Source of the DNA: Solanum dulcamara
Taxonomy: Eukaryota > Streptophyta > Magnoliopsida > Solanales > Solanaceae
Assembly (NCBI RefSeq): GCF_947179165.1
Contig: NC_077242.1
Span: 33,911,097-33,975,096, forward strand
DNA: 64,000 bases
Reading direction: 5' to 3'
Shown here: in pieces, positions 25,687 to 38,648 of the stretch
Position numbering within the stretch: position 1 is the stretch's first letter
Layout: each line of letters begins with the position of its first letter
Notes under the pieces: model-generated
Database searches by the model: none
Told to the model about the DNA's origin: nothing
Seen by the model: the letters and a program-made list of their open reading frames with translations, nothing else
Translations under genes and position numbers: made by a program

Positions 25687-28003
25687 ATTGCAATCCTTGT
25701 AATAATGTGCGAAGGAACTCATCCTAGCCTAAGATTTAACTTAGCGTCTTTTCACTAGTCTTCATATTTCGCCTTACCCTCTCTTCTTCTTTTTTACAAC
25801 CGGTGTCGGGGTAGATCTTTAATTCAACCATGATTGTGTCCCTTTTGTCTATTTGATTTAACTTCTCTTTGTATTCCTCTATAACATCTCCAAAAAATCA
25901 TAACTCATTTTCATTATGTACTCATCTGCTTGGTCTTATGCTGTATATAACTATTCGTAGGTTGCAAAACTACTTTTATACCACTTGTATGAGGTAAACG
26001 CAGTCTTTTCATCTCCCAACTCGTCTTGCTTTACACATCGGCTTCATACTAGGACTTGCTCGTGCTAACGCTATTTTGTCCTACTTCTTTCTTTTCTTCC
26101 TTTACGTTCTCCTTGGTCTCCTAATTTCCTACCGTAGGAGATTTTCTATTCTCCTTATTACTTATACGTCCCGATATCAGCGACCAATGATGTTGTTGCC
26201 ATACCTTAATCTTTACTCAAACATAGCCCTACTACCTTTTTCACGGACCTTAGTTTGCTCAGTCCTACTCTATTATCGTATTCACCCCTTGTGGTAGGCA
26301 CCCATCCCTTAGGTTTCTACCAATGATTCTTCGCAAGGTCTCAGATACTACGGCTACTATCTGTTTATTGTTGGCCTCGAGCTCCTGCTAACTTGTGCCA
26401 GTATGGGATCTCACTTGAAATTTAAGTGTTCCTGTCAACATGTGATAGTGTCAGTTGATTTCATCTCACGCATGTATTTCTCTTGTATACTTCCCCCCTT
26501 TAGGGCGTACCCATGTCATCCTCTGTTTATTTTCAACTGTTCATATGCATATGATTATGTTCTAACATATTTGACATACTGCACCATGTCTACACCTTTT
26601 GTTAACTAATTTATACTTTAGGTTGCCCTTGTAAGAAACCTTAATACAACCATGGGGTGCTTAGAATTCTCGATAAATAGTACACAATCTACTCTAAGTA
26701 CTGGTACTCGATTCATACAACTAATGTAGTAGCTTAGTCGAAGCCGCATTTCCTTCATCCCAATCAGTATGTCACTACTGCTTATAATTGTGTCCGATTC
26801 TCCATTCGGGGGCACTTATATTCTGATGACACATGTTTCTAGCTTTGCTATAACACTATCTCCATCCTAGTGAATACCACTTGTTCGTCTTAATAGACTT
26901 ACAATGCATCAATAGTCTTGCAGAGCTACCTCTCTTATCCTTGAGGGGTTTTACTATTTTCCACGGTGGAGGTACATATACACAATACCCCTTTCTACTT
27001 CATGCTCTTTCATCCTTATCGTGTACTCCATGCTGACTCCTAATCTTACTCACAATCACACTATTTAGTTACTTCATTACTAGGACCTACGTACTTCCAT
27101 GATGATCCTCATTATATTCACACTATATTCTGCTCATGGTCAATCTCGGAGGGTAATAATTCTTAACCTTTATTCACGATCCTTACTATGGACTAATTCC
27201 ACCTGGTGGAGCAAGCGTACTTAACCCCCTTATCCTTCCTCGTCATTCTCATCCTTAATACCTTGCAGGCAGTCTTAAGATGTTCATATCCATCACCACT
27301 CTTCTGACCATATCAATATCTACCTTCTAATTACCATCCATACCGCAATTTACTTATTTCCCAAAGTCATTTGTACTCCTAGTTTAGTCGGATTTTATCA
27401 TTATCGTGGATACAATCTCTCAAGATATACTACAACCTTATATCTCATTATCTTTTTATTTCAAAAAAACCAAAATTTCGACAGAGTTTCCTCTATATTC
27501 CTTACTATACCAAACCTGTACTCAGGAAATACCAACAATGCCTCACAGGTCCAACATATATATATTCATATCACCACCATATAGGGCGCCCAATATCAAC
27601 AATAGTATAAAATAATGGAGTTACCTCGTATGTTCAACTCGAACTGCACCCATTACACTTTCCTGTTTACTTTTCCCTTCAATCTTCGACTTTACATTTC
27701 AATCATATTTCAATCTTCTTACCTTATCCAGCATGCCTTCTTCATACCATTACTTACCTGTATACTGGGTAGCTTCCAATATCATCCGTCATTTTCTTCT
27801 GTCGATGTCATTTTTTAGCTGAAACGAAAGGTTAGAAAAAGGAATTTCATGTCCTATGGCTAGGATTTATCGCACAATCATAGATATGAAAGAAAGGTAA
27901 CATCCTAAATGCCCTGTAGCCTCTTGTTTATAGATATGGTGCACAACACACTAATAAATAAGACTCTACTAGACATGGTCTATAGACATTCCGAGGAAGG
28001 ACC

Positions 28004-28015
28004 TCTCTGATACTA
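28004..28015 (-). other. Primer-binding site (tRNA-iMet type)
   Basis: On the minus strand TAGTATCAGAGA lies five bases after the 5' LTR end and matches 10 of 12 bases of the initiator-methionine PBS (TGGTATCAGAGC) used by plant chromoviruses. The intact version is present in the other element at 58673-58684. Confidence 0.8.
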
Positions 28016-28019
28016 TTTT

Positions 28020-31000
28020 TGTCACGACCCAACCCCGTAGGGCGTGATGAGTGCCTGAGCTGGGCACTCATGTATATCCCTGCTATCTACAAGTAAATCT
28101 ATCCCTTGTTTAAGATATAGCACATCAATAGGCAGGATTACATATATGTGGCGAGGCTTATCATAGGCACCACTGTACATACATGCATATACAACCCATA
28201 TACAACCCACATATATGTCTACAGACCTCTAAAGGTAAGAACAATAACATAAGGTGGGACAGGGCTCCCACTGTACCCATGAATAAACAAATATATACAT
28301 CAATGGTTAATACCAAAACTAGGCTCCGATACAATGGAGCACTTTTGACTGCTGAGTGAAACACTTATACTAATAGATCCCCAAAGTGTGTAGTTATACC
28401 TACATGCATGAAGGAAACCCCCTAGAAGCGGGGGGCCAGTACGATATATGTACTGAGTATGTAAAGCATAGAAACCATAAGGAAATTATAGTTGGCGTAA
28501 GGATGCAGGTGGTATAATATTTAACCATTTACCGTACTCACATGATATAAAAGAAAGTCATACCTATTACATCACGTACTGTGCCCGGCCCATTTTGGGG
28601 ACTTGGTGTACCATCTACATCATTCTTTCATCATATGCATATATATATTATTAACGCTGTAGAATATACAGCCCGATCCATGTATATAGTAAGAACATAC
28701 CGAGGAACATACGGCCCAATCTGCATAACATATAATAATGCCAAGGAACGACGGCCCCGATCCATATATCATATAGTAATATCGAGGAATGTTCGGTCCG
28801 ATCCACATATCATATAGCAATGCCGAGGAACGTTCGGTCTGATCCACATATCATATAGTAATGCCGAGGAACATTCATCCTGATCCATATATTATATATA
28901 CATACATACCCGGCCCTCTAGTAAGGGACTTGTGAATCATAATTATAGGACCATCATAAGGTCCGGCGCCATTGACACCTTATCACATCACATCATTATA
29001 CATATATATATATATACATACGTACCCAACCCTCTAATGAGGGACTTATTGAGTTGTTCGTGTCATTGCATTATCATTTCCTCATATAGCGTACCCAACC
29101 CTCTAGTGAGGGACTCAGTGGATAATGCAGTGAACTACGCACAATAGACTCGGTTAATAAATATAGTATAATAGTATCATACTTATGTCAAAAGCATACC
29201 AAGAGGAAAGAAGGATAGCTCTATTTACTCATGCCAAATACATTCCAAGAGAAAGGAGATAGCTTCACATACTTGTGCCAAAAACATGACAAGAGAAAGA
29301 AGGTAACTTCACATACTTACTACTCTCCATCATATAGAAGCCTTGAGAGGCAATAACTCAACTAGTATAGGAATTCTACCATCGAGAAGTGAATAAGACT
29401 TATGAGTCATACTTGGGGTTATATGAATGGAATTATCCCTACATTTCGTATATCAATCACTTAAGGCTAAGACATGCCAAGAGAAAGCTTCATAAAGTTC
29501 ATGCCAAAAAAAAGATTAACTTTACCTAGTTACTACTTCCCAAGGTATAGAAAACTTGAGAAGCCATAGTTCAATTATTGGAAGAGTTCTAGCATAAAGG
29601 ACTGAATAAAAGTCATGCTTTATACCACAACATAAATTATACCAACTTAGGATTGTTGGACACTTTCACATGAATCGAGGCAAAAAGACATAAGTTCTAG
29701 GAAATTAAAAATGTTAGCCATCCTAGTGTACTTAAGAATAAGAGCTTCTTGAAGACTTTGTGCATTCTTCATCCATTGGCATATGGGTCATTCCAAAAGA
29801 AGAAAGAAGATAATCTTTACATACCCTTTACTTTCCCTCATAGAGTCATTATATACATATATTGTACCCGGTCTGTCATGAGCTCGGTATCATAACTTTC
29901 TCATTGCTTTACCATACCATCATATAACATACTCGACCCATGATGGAACTCAGTGAGTAATCATAGCATTATAACATCTTACTTATGTCAAAGACATATC
30001 AAGAGGGAATAAGGGTACCTTTACATACTTGTGCCAAAACATGCCAAGTGAAAGCTTCATATACCTTTCCAAGATTAATTGAAATTCGGCTTGCCTTGAT
30101 ACCTACTTAACCTATTTGACATGAAAGTAATACTAAGATTAATATCCTTTCGCTTTCCAATATCCCACTCTACAACCAAGTACTAATAGGAGTCATTTCC
30201 TTATCCATTACCCTCGACTAGTTTGTTACTAGTTCCAATGCTACCGAAAATCGGGCAGTATTTCCCTTATAACTCAATATCTCCGAGGTTTGAACTCAGC
30301 TACGTTTTCAACAACCATATGAACAACAACAACCAGAAGTATATATACAAGTAAACCACCTCAATATTACACAATACAACTCCAAACAACTAGCTCAAAA
30401 CTACGATACAAAAATAGAGTTTTTAATCTTTATTCCACAAAATCTTTAACCATACCAAATAGAGGGTTGTGCGGCTGAAACAAGAAGCACCCATAACCTT
30501 TTTAAAAAACTTTAAATCCCTGCAAATGCAACCCAAACAGCTGCACCCGTAGTACCACAATGATAACCAACTACTCGAGTTCGATTTAGCTATAACCACT
30601 TCAATTTAGTTTGTTTCTAACATCAAGCATCCTTACGTAATTTTTCCACTTCCAACCTTATTTAAGATATGTAATATACCTTATAAAAATATCATAAACT
30701 CCAATTTGAAAGAGAATCTCTTACCTTGCCCAAAACTCATCAAACTCATCGAAACTTACCTCGGAAGTTCCTTTAGCGCGCCTAAAATTTCATGGCAGTT
30801 TGCTTACATTTTGGGATGCTCAAAACCATATATTTTCATTAATAAAACCTTAATAACATCATGATACACCCTAGATAATTAATTCACGGAGTGAAATTGA
30901 AGAACTCACCTTTTTTTTCCTTCTAAAATCGTGGCTCTCTCCCACTCTAGTTTCTTTGCTTCTCTTCTTTCTTGTTCTTTAATTTTCTAGATAAGTATGG

Positions 31001-31701
31001 ATATTTAATAAGTCAGAAGACATATATATATAGGCCACCTAAGGGGGTGACATGTGTCAACCCTTAACTGGTGACACATGTCAAGCCCTAAGTGGTCAAT
31101 GTGTCAAGCCCTCATTGGGCCAACACATCCCTTTCCTCCAATCACAGGCTTCCACATGGCATGTGGGGGTCCACCACCCTTTCTCTATATTCTTCCATAT
31201 GTTACTCTCTCATGCTACTAAGTGGCACTCTCTCATGCTGCCATATGGACCTCTCTTTTTACCCTCGTGGGTTCTTAATCTCATCTTACTATACGAACCT
31301 ATGTAGTCCTTGCTACGTAAGCTTGGTATGTACTCCAGTAGCTTAAGTATGTAAGATTTCTAAGTTAGTAGCTTACGTAAATAAGTCGTGTCCTACGACT
31401 CATCTTTTGGTGTCCAACTTCTTCCGGATACTTATAACTCTATTTCCAATATTCCCTACTATGGGGTATCATATTTTCCTTTCCTTAGAGTTGTTTGATA
31501 GCGTTATAGATTATCCGTCTCACATGGCAACTCTTAAGAAGCTTAATAGTTCTTAAGAAGCCTTAAGAAGCTTTTAGAAGATTTAAGAAACTTTAGAAAA
31601 CCTTAAAAAACTTAAGAGGCTTACGATCCTTCCATAAAACTTAAGAGCCTTTAAAGAGATTTAAGAATGCATTCCAAGGTACAAAAGTACAGGGTGTAAC
31701 A
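28020..31701 (-). repeat. 5' LTR of the minus-strand chromovirus (full length)
   Basis: This 3682-bp LTR runs from TGTCACGACCC to GGGTGTAACA on the plus strand and is flanked on the right by the GTGCT duplication. It is the only full-length, unamplified copy of the array's LTR in the window, so it serves as the reference for the truncation and deletion in the array units. It holds diverged copies of the 41-bp minisatellite (about 28730-28900) and the hairpin motif. Confidence 0.9.
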
Positions 31702-31706
31702 GTGCT
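31702..31706. repeat. Target-site duplication GTGCT (right)
   Basis: These five bases directly follow the 5' LTR terminus and are identical to 20862-20866. Confidence 0.85.
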
Positions 31707-32610
31707 AGTGATGGCATGCATTGCATTGGATCCTTGTTTTCTCATGGATGTAGTCGACCCTGGTGCATGTATTGGTTCTTGGCCTTGATTTGAGAAAGCT
31801 GGGTTGTAACCCAAATTATTTTATATTGATTTTCCAAAATGGGGGTCGTACTACCTTTATTACTACTATTTTTAGTGGATTGTAAGCATCGAGGATGCAC
31901 TCATTTTATTTTATTGATTCTAGGCATCGAGGATGCGCTCTTTTTTATGGTATTGGCCCGATCATAGATTTTTTAGACCCTTTCTATATAGATTTGACTT
32001 TTTATCTTTCGTCACCATGATGGAGCAGATATTTGGTGATCGAATATACAAATTGATGCATATCTATATTGTTATAAGACCTGAATCGGGACCAGAAAGG
32101 TATATAGGGGCATTCCCGAGCCCTCCATGGCCATCCCAGAGAGGTGCATGGGTCCTACTTCCTAGCAGGGAATGAAGTAGGCTTATATATCTTGGTATAA
32201 AGAACTTGAAACTGATGGTACTACTGGTTATATTGTATGAATCTCATTCATATATGCATTGCCTATCACCAGCATAGTTGTTTGTACCTATCGGTAGTAT
32301 GGGATGCCGTGCAGTTTACCTATTTTTGAGTGAACTTCCTGGGCACACAGGGGCTCGAGAGGTATTGTCTTACTATTTTCGAACTTGTGGAGGTATAAAA
32401 GATGGTCTCTTGTTTGAAGGTAGTTACTGTCTTTGTTCTTATTTATCTAACTTTTGTACAGGGATTTAGTTGATACGGTCCTTTGGGTTTTTATGTGATA
32501 TATGTGTTTACTTCTGTTAGTAGGGTGTCACTTAGTTGTTCCTGCTTTTGTAGTATGCCATCATGTTTATGTCTTAGGCTGGCGCCACCAGGTACACCCT
32601 TGCTTGTTTT
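31707..32610. other. Unassigned non-LTR stretch right of the chromovirus
   Basis: This is T-rich sequence without a recognisable gene or element. It contains two copies of a small inverted repeat, GCATC-GAG-GATGC, at 31886-31898 and 31924-31936. Open frames of 60-80 codons (for example 31933-32175) show no family signature. It was probably contiguous with the array's flank-derived segment before the insertion. Confidence 0.5.
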
Positions 32611-34938
32611 TTTAACATCCCCTAAAAATGTTGTATACGAAGTTTCAATTCTCGCCTAAAAATGATACAGCTTCTATATTTTGGGTATAACTATTTATAT
32701 GTTTGTCCAAATTGTGTGATTCAAATTTTTGAGTTACCACAAGATCATTACCTACAACTTTTGTGAAGACCATAATTTATTTTTCGGAGGTTAAGTAGGT
32801 CAAATAAATTAATTATTGTAAGACAGTGTGCTGTGACGAAATGGAATATTTGTAGAAGAAACTTCATATCTCACTGTAGGATGCTCCAAATTGTTGATTC
32901 TTAAACTAAATGAAACTAGACTTCTATATCCACAATTTGTATGAGACACCAAATCCTAATAAGGAATTTATCTTATTCAAACGCAGCTACCATGGAAACT
33001 TCATATCTCACTGTCAAAGATAACTCATTTCACCTACCATGGAAAGATCTAGATACATTTGACATAACTCATGATATAAATTGCCCTCCAATTAACATCA
33101 TCCATGGCATCATAATTTTCCACTAAATTTTCAGATTTTTTTTATACTTATTTTATTTATTGTTAGGTCCCTCTTTCCCACCTATAAATACCCACCTTAT
33201 TTCCTCATTTTATTCATCAAGCTTTTTCAAGCAAGTCTTCTCTCTATACACTTCTTTACACTTTTTCAAATATAGTTTTAGTTCTTAGTAGTGAAAAAAT
33301 ACTATTCCGGTGATTCATATACTCCGGATAGACACAAAACATTCCGCGGGGAGAAAAGCTAGGACTCAAGAGTGTTCATTAAGTCTTTCGGTTCCGACTA
33401 AAGCTTCGGATTCCAAGTATGTAAGGCTTCAATGAGAGTATTTCTTCCACTCTCATGTCTAAATTATTTTGATTATATGATAAATTATATTTATTTTCTT
33501 TAAGCTCTACTCTAAGTTATGTGGGTAATTATCCATGGGTTCTTCCACCCATGTAGTCCAAAAACTCTTTCAATTAAGTCTCTTGATTTCAAGTAATATT
33601 TTCTTATGGTAATTCTTAATTTTTCTTAATAGTATGAATCATGGTTAAACTAATGATTATTGCTCTATTTTGATGCAACATAATTTCATATGTATGAATT
33701 GATGGTTTACAAGTAATTCCTCTATTTATCTATTTAAAGATTCTTGAAATTCATAGTGGTTGTTTAAAGCGTGATTTTTAATTAATGGATTTCAAAGTAT
33801 TTATGTATATTTATTTACATACATATTTGCAAGTTGAAGTGATTTGAACCCACCTAGTTTTACTATATTTTTAATAAAGTTTGACTTGAAAGCTTTGACT
33901 CCAAATAAATGTTTATGAAAGCAATATCTATGATCAAAAAGGGAGTCTTATGAAATGAAAGAATGATGAAATGATATGAATGATGGATTCTTTATGCAAT
34001 AAGGACAATTCTTGCATATTTGAATTGTCAAATGTTTTAATGAGCTATTGTACCGAATATGATGTTTGAATTCTCAAGTTATATGCTATGAATAATTTGA
34101 AGTATTAAACTATTCCGTGGGATTGACTTAGCACCGAATGAGGCATTGAGGTGGGATTCGGTAAGGGAATCCTAGTACCAACCCCTTGTCTCATTAACTA
34201 TGTGCCAAGATAGGAGCCCTTGTAGGTTTAGGCTAATAGATCCATGAAAGCCCTTAAAGTTAAAGCTAAAGAAATGAATGAAATTGACGGAGTTCTACCT
34301 GGCAAGTAGTCTCCCCGGCCAACGTAGGGGGTTATGCTGGATTCCATGTAATAGCTGGCATGGTCTTAAATGTCAGTTATGGTTATTTTCCCACAAAATA
34401 AATGTTTTAAAGGATATCTATATGATTTATTATGCATGCATTACATTATGTTCCATATTACATAAATGTTATAATGTTTCCTCAATGTTCATGCATCCTT
34501 ACATATTTAGTACATTCAAAGTACTAACGCATACTCTTTTGCCTACATGATATCACCATGTAGGGACCAGTGCTCCTCCTCGTTCTCCTCCATGTAGCTA
34601 GTTGAGATTTCGTTGAAGACTACTTTTGGTGAGTTCCCATATTTCGGGAACAATACTCCTTTATCTTTCTAGCTTGTGATATGCTAAGATATTTTACTAT
34701 GGCATTTCTTCTATTATGATTGAGGGTGAGCTAGGGACTTGTCTTAGCCCCGTTAAATCTAATAGTTAGAGGTATTGTTGGACATATGTAAGTTGAAGAT
34801 TTACTATTTTGATTTCTGCTTGTTTATTTATCATCATTACCTATGAAAGGCTAAAAGAATACTAAGAGGCTTGTTTGAGGTACTTTCGGGTTCCTTATTC
34901 GCCATGTCACGTCTAGGCCCTAGGCTTGGCTCATGACA
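32611..34938 (+). mobile_element. Solo LTR of a second chromovirus LTR family, plus strand
   Basis: The 2328-bp segment begins TTTAACATCCCC (a decayed TGTAACATCCC) and ends GGCTCATGACA. It is flanked by GTTTT (32606-32610) and GTTTC (34939-34943), a likely target-site duplication with one later change. Parts of it recur in the LTRs at 39296-39586 plus 42599-43085, at 58689-59836 (minus) and at 59985-60560. No internal region follows, so it is a solo LTR left by LTR-LTR recombination. Confidence 0.75.
33183..33190 (+). promoter_or_regulatory. TATA box of the solo LTR
   Basis: TATAAATA in the context CCTATAAATACCC, followed by a pyrimidine-rich stretch, lies about 570 bp into the LTR, where the U3 promoter is expected. 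Activity is not known. Confidence 0.55.
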
Positions 34939-36358
34939 GTTTCCTATTTTCTCTCTCTTTCTTATATCTGATGCCTCTTATTGTAGGCTTCCGTATTATT
35001 CTTGTTAATTACTTGTGATATATCCTCCTTGCTTACATGTTCTTTATACTTGCTTTATATTTGGAGCGCAGTCGTCTGATGCCTACTGAGTGCCACTTGT
35101 TGGTACTCATACTATACTTTTGCACCCTACAAATCATAGTACGAGTTTTCACTACTGATTTGAATATTATGCGGAGTAACTCTTGGATTTTGGAGACTAG
35201 GGTGGCTCTTGGCATTCAGATTTGCCTATCTCCCTCTATTTCATATTGGACTAGTCTTTATATTGCACTCGGACATAGTTATGCTATTATTATATTTGTA
35301 TAAATATTTTACTCTTTTATTTAATTTAGTGGTGTGAGCATTAAAATTTTATTGGATTTAAATCCAAAAATTAAATTAGACTATATTAAATTCAAGAAAA
35401 TAATCCAAATGATGTGGTAATCCAAGTCAAATTAAATGAGCCACTAATAGCATGCCATATGCCGAAATTATGTGGCAATTCAAATTAAATTAAATAAGTC
35501 ACTAAAAGCATGCCACGTGTCGAAGTTATGTGGTAATCTAAGTCAAATTAAATGAGCCACTAAAATAATGTCACGTGTATATGTGACATGTTCTGACCAA
35601 TCAAATTAAAGTTTTTCACCAAAAGAATCTGATTGATTAGTTCAAACCAACCAATCAAATCACACCAGCATACTACTCCCTACAACTATAAATAGAGGTC
35701 CTCATTATTCTCAGAGGAGGGGTTTTTTTGTTTGGAAAAACAACCAAGAAGAGAGATCATGGATCAAAGGCTGCAAATTCTCTACAAACTACAAAGTTCA
35801 AGTAATCAAATTCAAGTTCAAATTCAAGATCAAGAATGAAGGCAAATATCAAAAAGTTCAAGATCAAGTTACTTTTCGTATTTATTATTCATCATAACTG
35901 TACAAGTGTTTGCGATGAATAATTCAAATCCAAATTTGAAGATGAAGATTCAAGATCAAGCTATTCAATCCCTTGACTCTAAATCAAATTCAAGTTCAAC
36001 ATATTCCATATTATTTGAAGAACCAGAAGATTATCATAGCGATTCTAACAAGCACTACATTTTGAAATCAAATATTATACTTTGTTACTCCAATTTTCTA
36101 GTTTTGATTATTTATTTTTCTAGGCTCAAAAATTTGTTGTTTACAAGTGGCTCGACTAACGACTGATACCATGTCTTGAGGGTTATCTTGTTATATTTAT
36201 CTTATTCTTCTTTTCTTATTATTATTGTTATTATTATTCATTTCTTTCCTTCCGCTTGTGATGTTTTGTTGCCTATGATTCTAGACTGTGGGGTTAGGCT
36301 TATCTTTTAGTGGGTTGATAGTTGGTACCATCATGATTTGAGAAATCGGGTCATGACA
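34939..36358 (+). repeat. LTR-derived fragments, composite
   Basis: Positions 34939-35320 and about 36180-36358 look like parts of one plus-strand LTR, which ends with a short TTATTA-rich run and ATCGGGTCATGACA. Between them lies a different AT-rich LTR-like insert (about 35325-36170) with a CCAAT-like stretch, a TATA box at 35687-35694 and a run rich in CAAGTT/ATTCAA words (35795-35995). The exact insertion ends were not found. Confidence 0.5.
35687..35694 (+). promoter_or_regulatory. TATA box of the inserted LTR-like segment
   Basis: TATAAATA in the context ACTATAAATAGAGG, about 40 bp downstream of CCAATCAAAT, is typical of a plant LTR or MITE promoter. Confidence 0.5.
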
Positions 36359-37437
36359 CATAAGTTTTTGGCTCGATACCATGAACACCACAAAATTTAA
36401 TTGCATGAGAGAATGCAAATGATAATTAACCCATTTTCCACATGAACATTTTTTAAAATCTGCAAAAACTTTGTGAACATTTCCTCCCTTGCCATTCTAT
36501 GAAAATGTGAGGATCTCATATACAGTTGAAGTTGTACTATAGTTCATTATTTTAGTATGTGATTGAGCTCTTCTCCAATACTCGCTAAACTGTTTTTCTA
36601 CACTAAGAGGCCAAGGCACATTTTTTTCAACTAAAGCATCAACAAGGGCATTTCGTTCAACAAAATGATCAACCAAAGTCTTAAATATCATTCAAATCAT
36701 AGCAGTCACCGGAAGACCTCTTGCTTTTTTCAACACACTATTGTACGACTCATATACCTTTGTTGTCAAAGTACCCCCATCTATGACCCTATTAAGATAC
36801 ATAGTCCATTTTTAACCACTTGTAAGCTTCACTGTTCAATGCTTTAACTTATTGCATCCTTTGTAAAAAAAAATCTTGGTGCTTTGTGGCGGCATATCAC
36901 ATCAAATTTTCAGATTCGCTATTTAAAATTTTTTAACTAAAATTTGCATTCAAATGGAAAACACAAAATCTGTGATGGGTTTTTTGTGGTTGCAACTAAT
37001 CAAAAGATTGAACACATTTTAAGATACCTTGATGTGGTCAGAAATAATGCCAACTCCTCTTTGCACGCCAATAACATGTCTCCATAATAGGGCTAAGAAC
37101 CATCACCAAGATTTAAAGCTCTCACGGGTGTTTAAGGTATATGTAAGTGGCAAAAATTTTCCATTTGCATCATTAGTAATGACTAATTTGACATCATACA
37201 TGCCGTAAATATGAGTTTCGTCTATTGAAATAATAGGCCTATAACTTTTGAAGCAATCAATGAATGCTTTAAAACTCCAAAATAATTACTTATAAATTTG
37301 CTCACCTTGCTTCGTTGTTGAATGGTGCTCCCACTAAATAATGGTGCCTGGATTAAAAAATTTAAAAGCTACCATATACCCAGGTAATGCCTTGAATGAA
37401 TTTTTAAAGTCCTCATAAACCATAATAAAGGTATTTC
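36359..37437 (-). pseudogene. Mutator-like (MULE) transposase, C-terminal half, broken
   Basis: Read on the minus strand, the MULE transposase core begins near 37250 with RPIISIDETHIYGMYDVKL, which contains the first catalytic Asp. Upstream (37260-37437) is the segment leading into the core, with a NPGT-like motif and stops. The second catalytic Asp lies in a GIISDHIK-like segment near 37030-37070. A later segment WRRAQSHTKI..YSTTSTVYEILTF (36497-36620) leads into the SWIM zinc finger, of which SHAIKFCGVHGIEP (about 36359-36410) remains in a shifted frame. At 36358 the gene is cut off by an LTR. The N-terminal half is probably the piece at 43330-43880. Confidence 0.8.
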
Positions 37438-37492
37438 TTCACCCCCTTTGGGCTTTTCGATAACTAGGCCCTAGATCGGGTCGTGACAAATT

Positions 37493-37504
37493 TTGTGTCA
37501 GAGC
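37493..37504 (+). other. Decayed primer-binding site
   Basis: TTGTGTCAGAGC lies four bases after the LTR end and matches 10 of 12 bases of the iMet-type PBS found intact at 58673-58684. Confidence 0.65.
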
Positions 37505-37708
37505 ACAAGGTTTTTCAAGTGTTTTAGGGTGTCCAACATGCCGCATCAAGTAGAGTATAATTCATGGGTGTGAATCGCGCCACACTTATGAGTAGGAGGC
37601 TATGAGGCATTGTAGGAAACCTCACTTCTTTCAAGATCCATGTCGTGCTATAGAGTTTACCGTAAGACTTCTTTTCCCTAATAGTCTTTCTTTGCATTTT
37701 TCAGAAAG

Positions 37709-38648
37709 ATGGCTCCAAGAAGACCATCATTTCCAAGGGGAAATAATGCTAGTGAAGCCTAAGCTCCCCTGGTTCCTTAAGAAAATGCTCCTCTACTGGA
37801 CCAAGTGACTAATGTAGAGTCTGAACCGCCATTACTATGCTAGCCCGAGTGGTGACCCACCTAGGTGTTGTGACTCCTCCTAATGTTCCTACTCCAGCCT
37901 CAAGAGTAAGGGACTTTGCACGAATTAATCCTCTCGAGTTTCATGGCTCCAAAGTTGATGAGGATCCTCAAGAGTTCTTTGATGAGGTGTACAAGATGGT
38001 GAGTATTATGGGGGTGACTTCGATAGAAAAAGTAGAGTTGGTGGCTTACCAACTTAAGGGTGTTTCTCAAACATAGTACACTCAATGAAAGTTGGAGAGG
38101 GTGGATGAAGGTCCTATTGAATGGAAAGCTTTCAAACTTGCTTTTCTTGATCACTTTTTCCCTCTTGAGTAAGGGAGGATAAAGTATTGGAGTTCATAAA
38201 TCTTTGACAAGGCAATATGGGGATATGGGAATATGCCCTCAAGTTTACTAAGCTAGCCAAGTATGGTCCTTCATTAGTTGCCAATCCACGTGCCCGAATG
38301 AGTAAATTCATATCGGGGGTGTTCGACTTGTTTTGTTAGGAATATCGGACCGCTATGCTTGTTAAGGAGATGGACATATCTCAGCTCATGATATTTTCTG
38401 AACAAATTGAAGGAGAAAAGCTCAAAGAAAAGAGGATGAGGGATTCTAAGAGGGCTCGGTATGGAGGTGGGTTCTCCAATGCTAGGACCGTTGATAGTAG
38501 TGGACGCTTTCAATAAGGCCAAAGCTCGGGGAAGAAGTTTGCTAAGGATAGGGTACCATACCCTAAAGCTCAAGGAGAAGGAGGTGTAAATTCTAGTAAC
38601 CCTTCTTTTCCTATGTGTGAAAACTATGGGAAGAATCATGGAGGAAAG
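37709..38648 (+). pseudogene. gag: Gag of the plus-strand chromovirus, broken
   Basis: The start ATG at 37709 gives MAPRRPSFPRGNN, as in related elements, and is followed by several stops. The best-preserved part is 37837-38076 (RVRDFARINPLEFHGSKVDEDPQEFFDEVYKM), the conserved chromovirus Gag core, ended by a TAG where the frame should run on. Later frames (38281-38640) carry the linker and the first part of a zinc knuckle ([12 protein letters not shown]). There the gene jumps directly to RNase H sequence. It makes no functional capsid protein. Confidence 0.8.

Larger units (their letters stand above)
24032..28019 (-). pseudogene. Decayed internal region (gag-pol remnant) of the chromovirus
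   Basis: No long frame survives. Read on the minus strand, three pieces are recognisable. A chromodomain tail lies near 24185-24240 (residues EAEEEMKHKYPYL). The integrase GPY/F module lies near 24430-24550 (GKVAYELDLPANLEVVH). The last part of the integrase core lies near 24800-24985 (PLYPQTEGQTK...LEEVLRAY), where the catalytic glutamate position appears to read Lys (TK, where related elements have TE). RT and gag are not readable by eye. The region is about 4 kb, against 5-6 kb expected for the lineage, so large deletions are likely. The end near 27840-28003 matches the 5' leader that this type of element carries after its PBS. Confidence 0.75.
20867..31701 (-). mobile_element. Tekay/Del-type chromovirus retrotransposon, minus strand, source of the array
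   Basis: This 10.8-kb element has LTRs at both ends (3165 and 3682 bp), a PPT beside the left LTR, a tRNA-iMet-type PBS beside the right LTR, and a perfect GTGCT duplication outside both. Read on the minus strand, each LTR begins TGTTACACCC and ends GGTCGTGACA or a variant. The internal region is only 3988 bp and heavily decayed, but still shows chromodomain, integrase C-terminal and integrase core signatures in the expected order. The long LTRs and chromodomain fit the Tekay lineage. The LTRs differ by roughly one base in ten where compared by eye, so the insertion is old. It is certainly non-autonomous now. Confidence 0.9.

Noticed and set aside
25438..25700. Complete Cassandra LTR around the 5S-like sequence
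   Set aside because: I could not find convincing TG...CA ends or a target-site duplication, so only the 5S-like part is called.
31933..32175. 80-codon frame with Pro- and Trp-rich end
   Set aside because: There is no recognisable family, splice context or promoter, and it is surrounded by repeat DNA.
35906..36166. 86-codon Ser/Asn-rich frame
   Set aside because: It lies in the CAAGTT/ATTCAA word repeat of an LTR-like insert and shows no protein family features.
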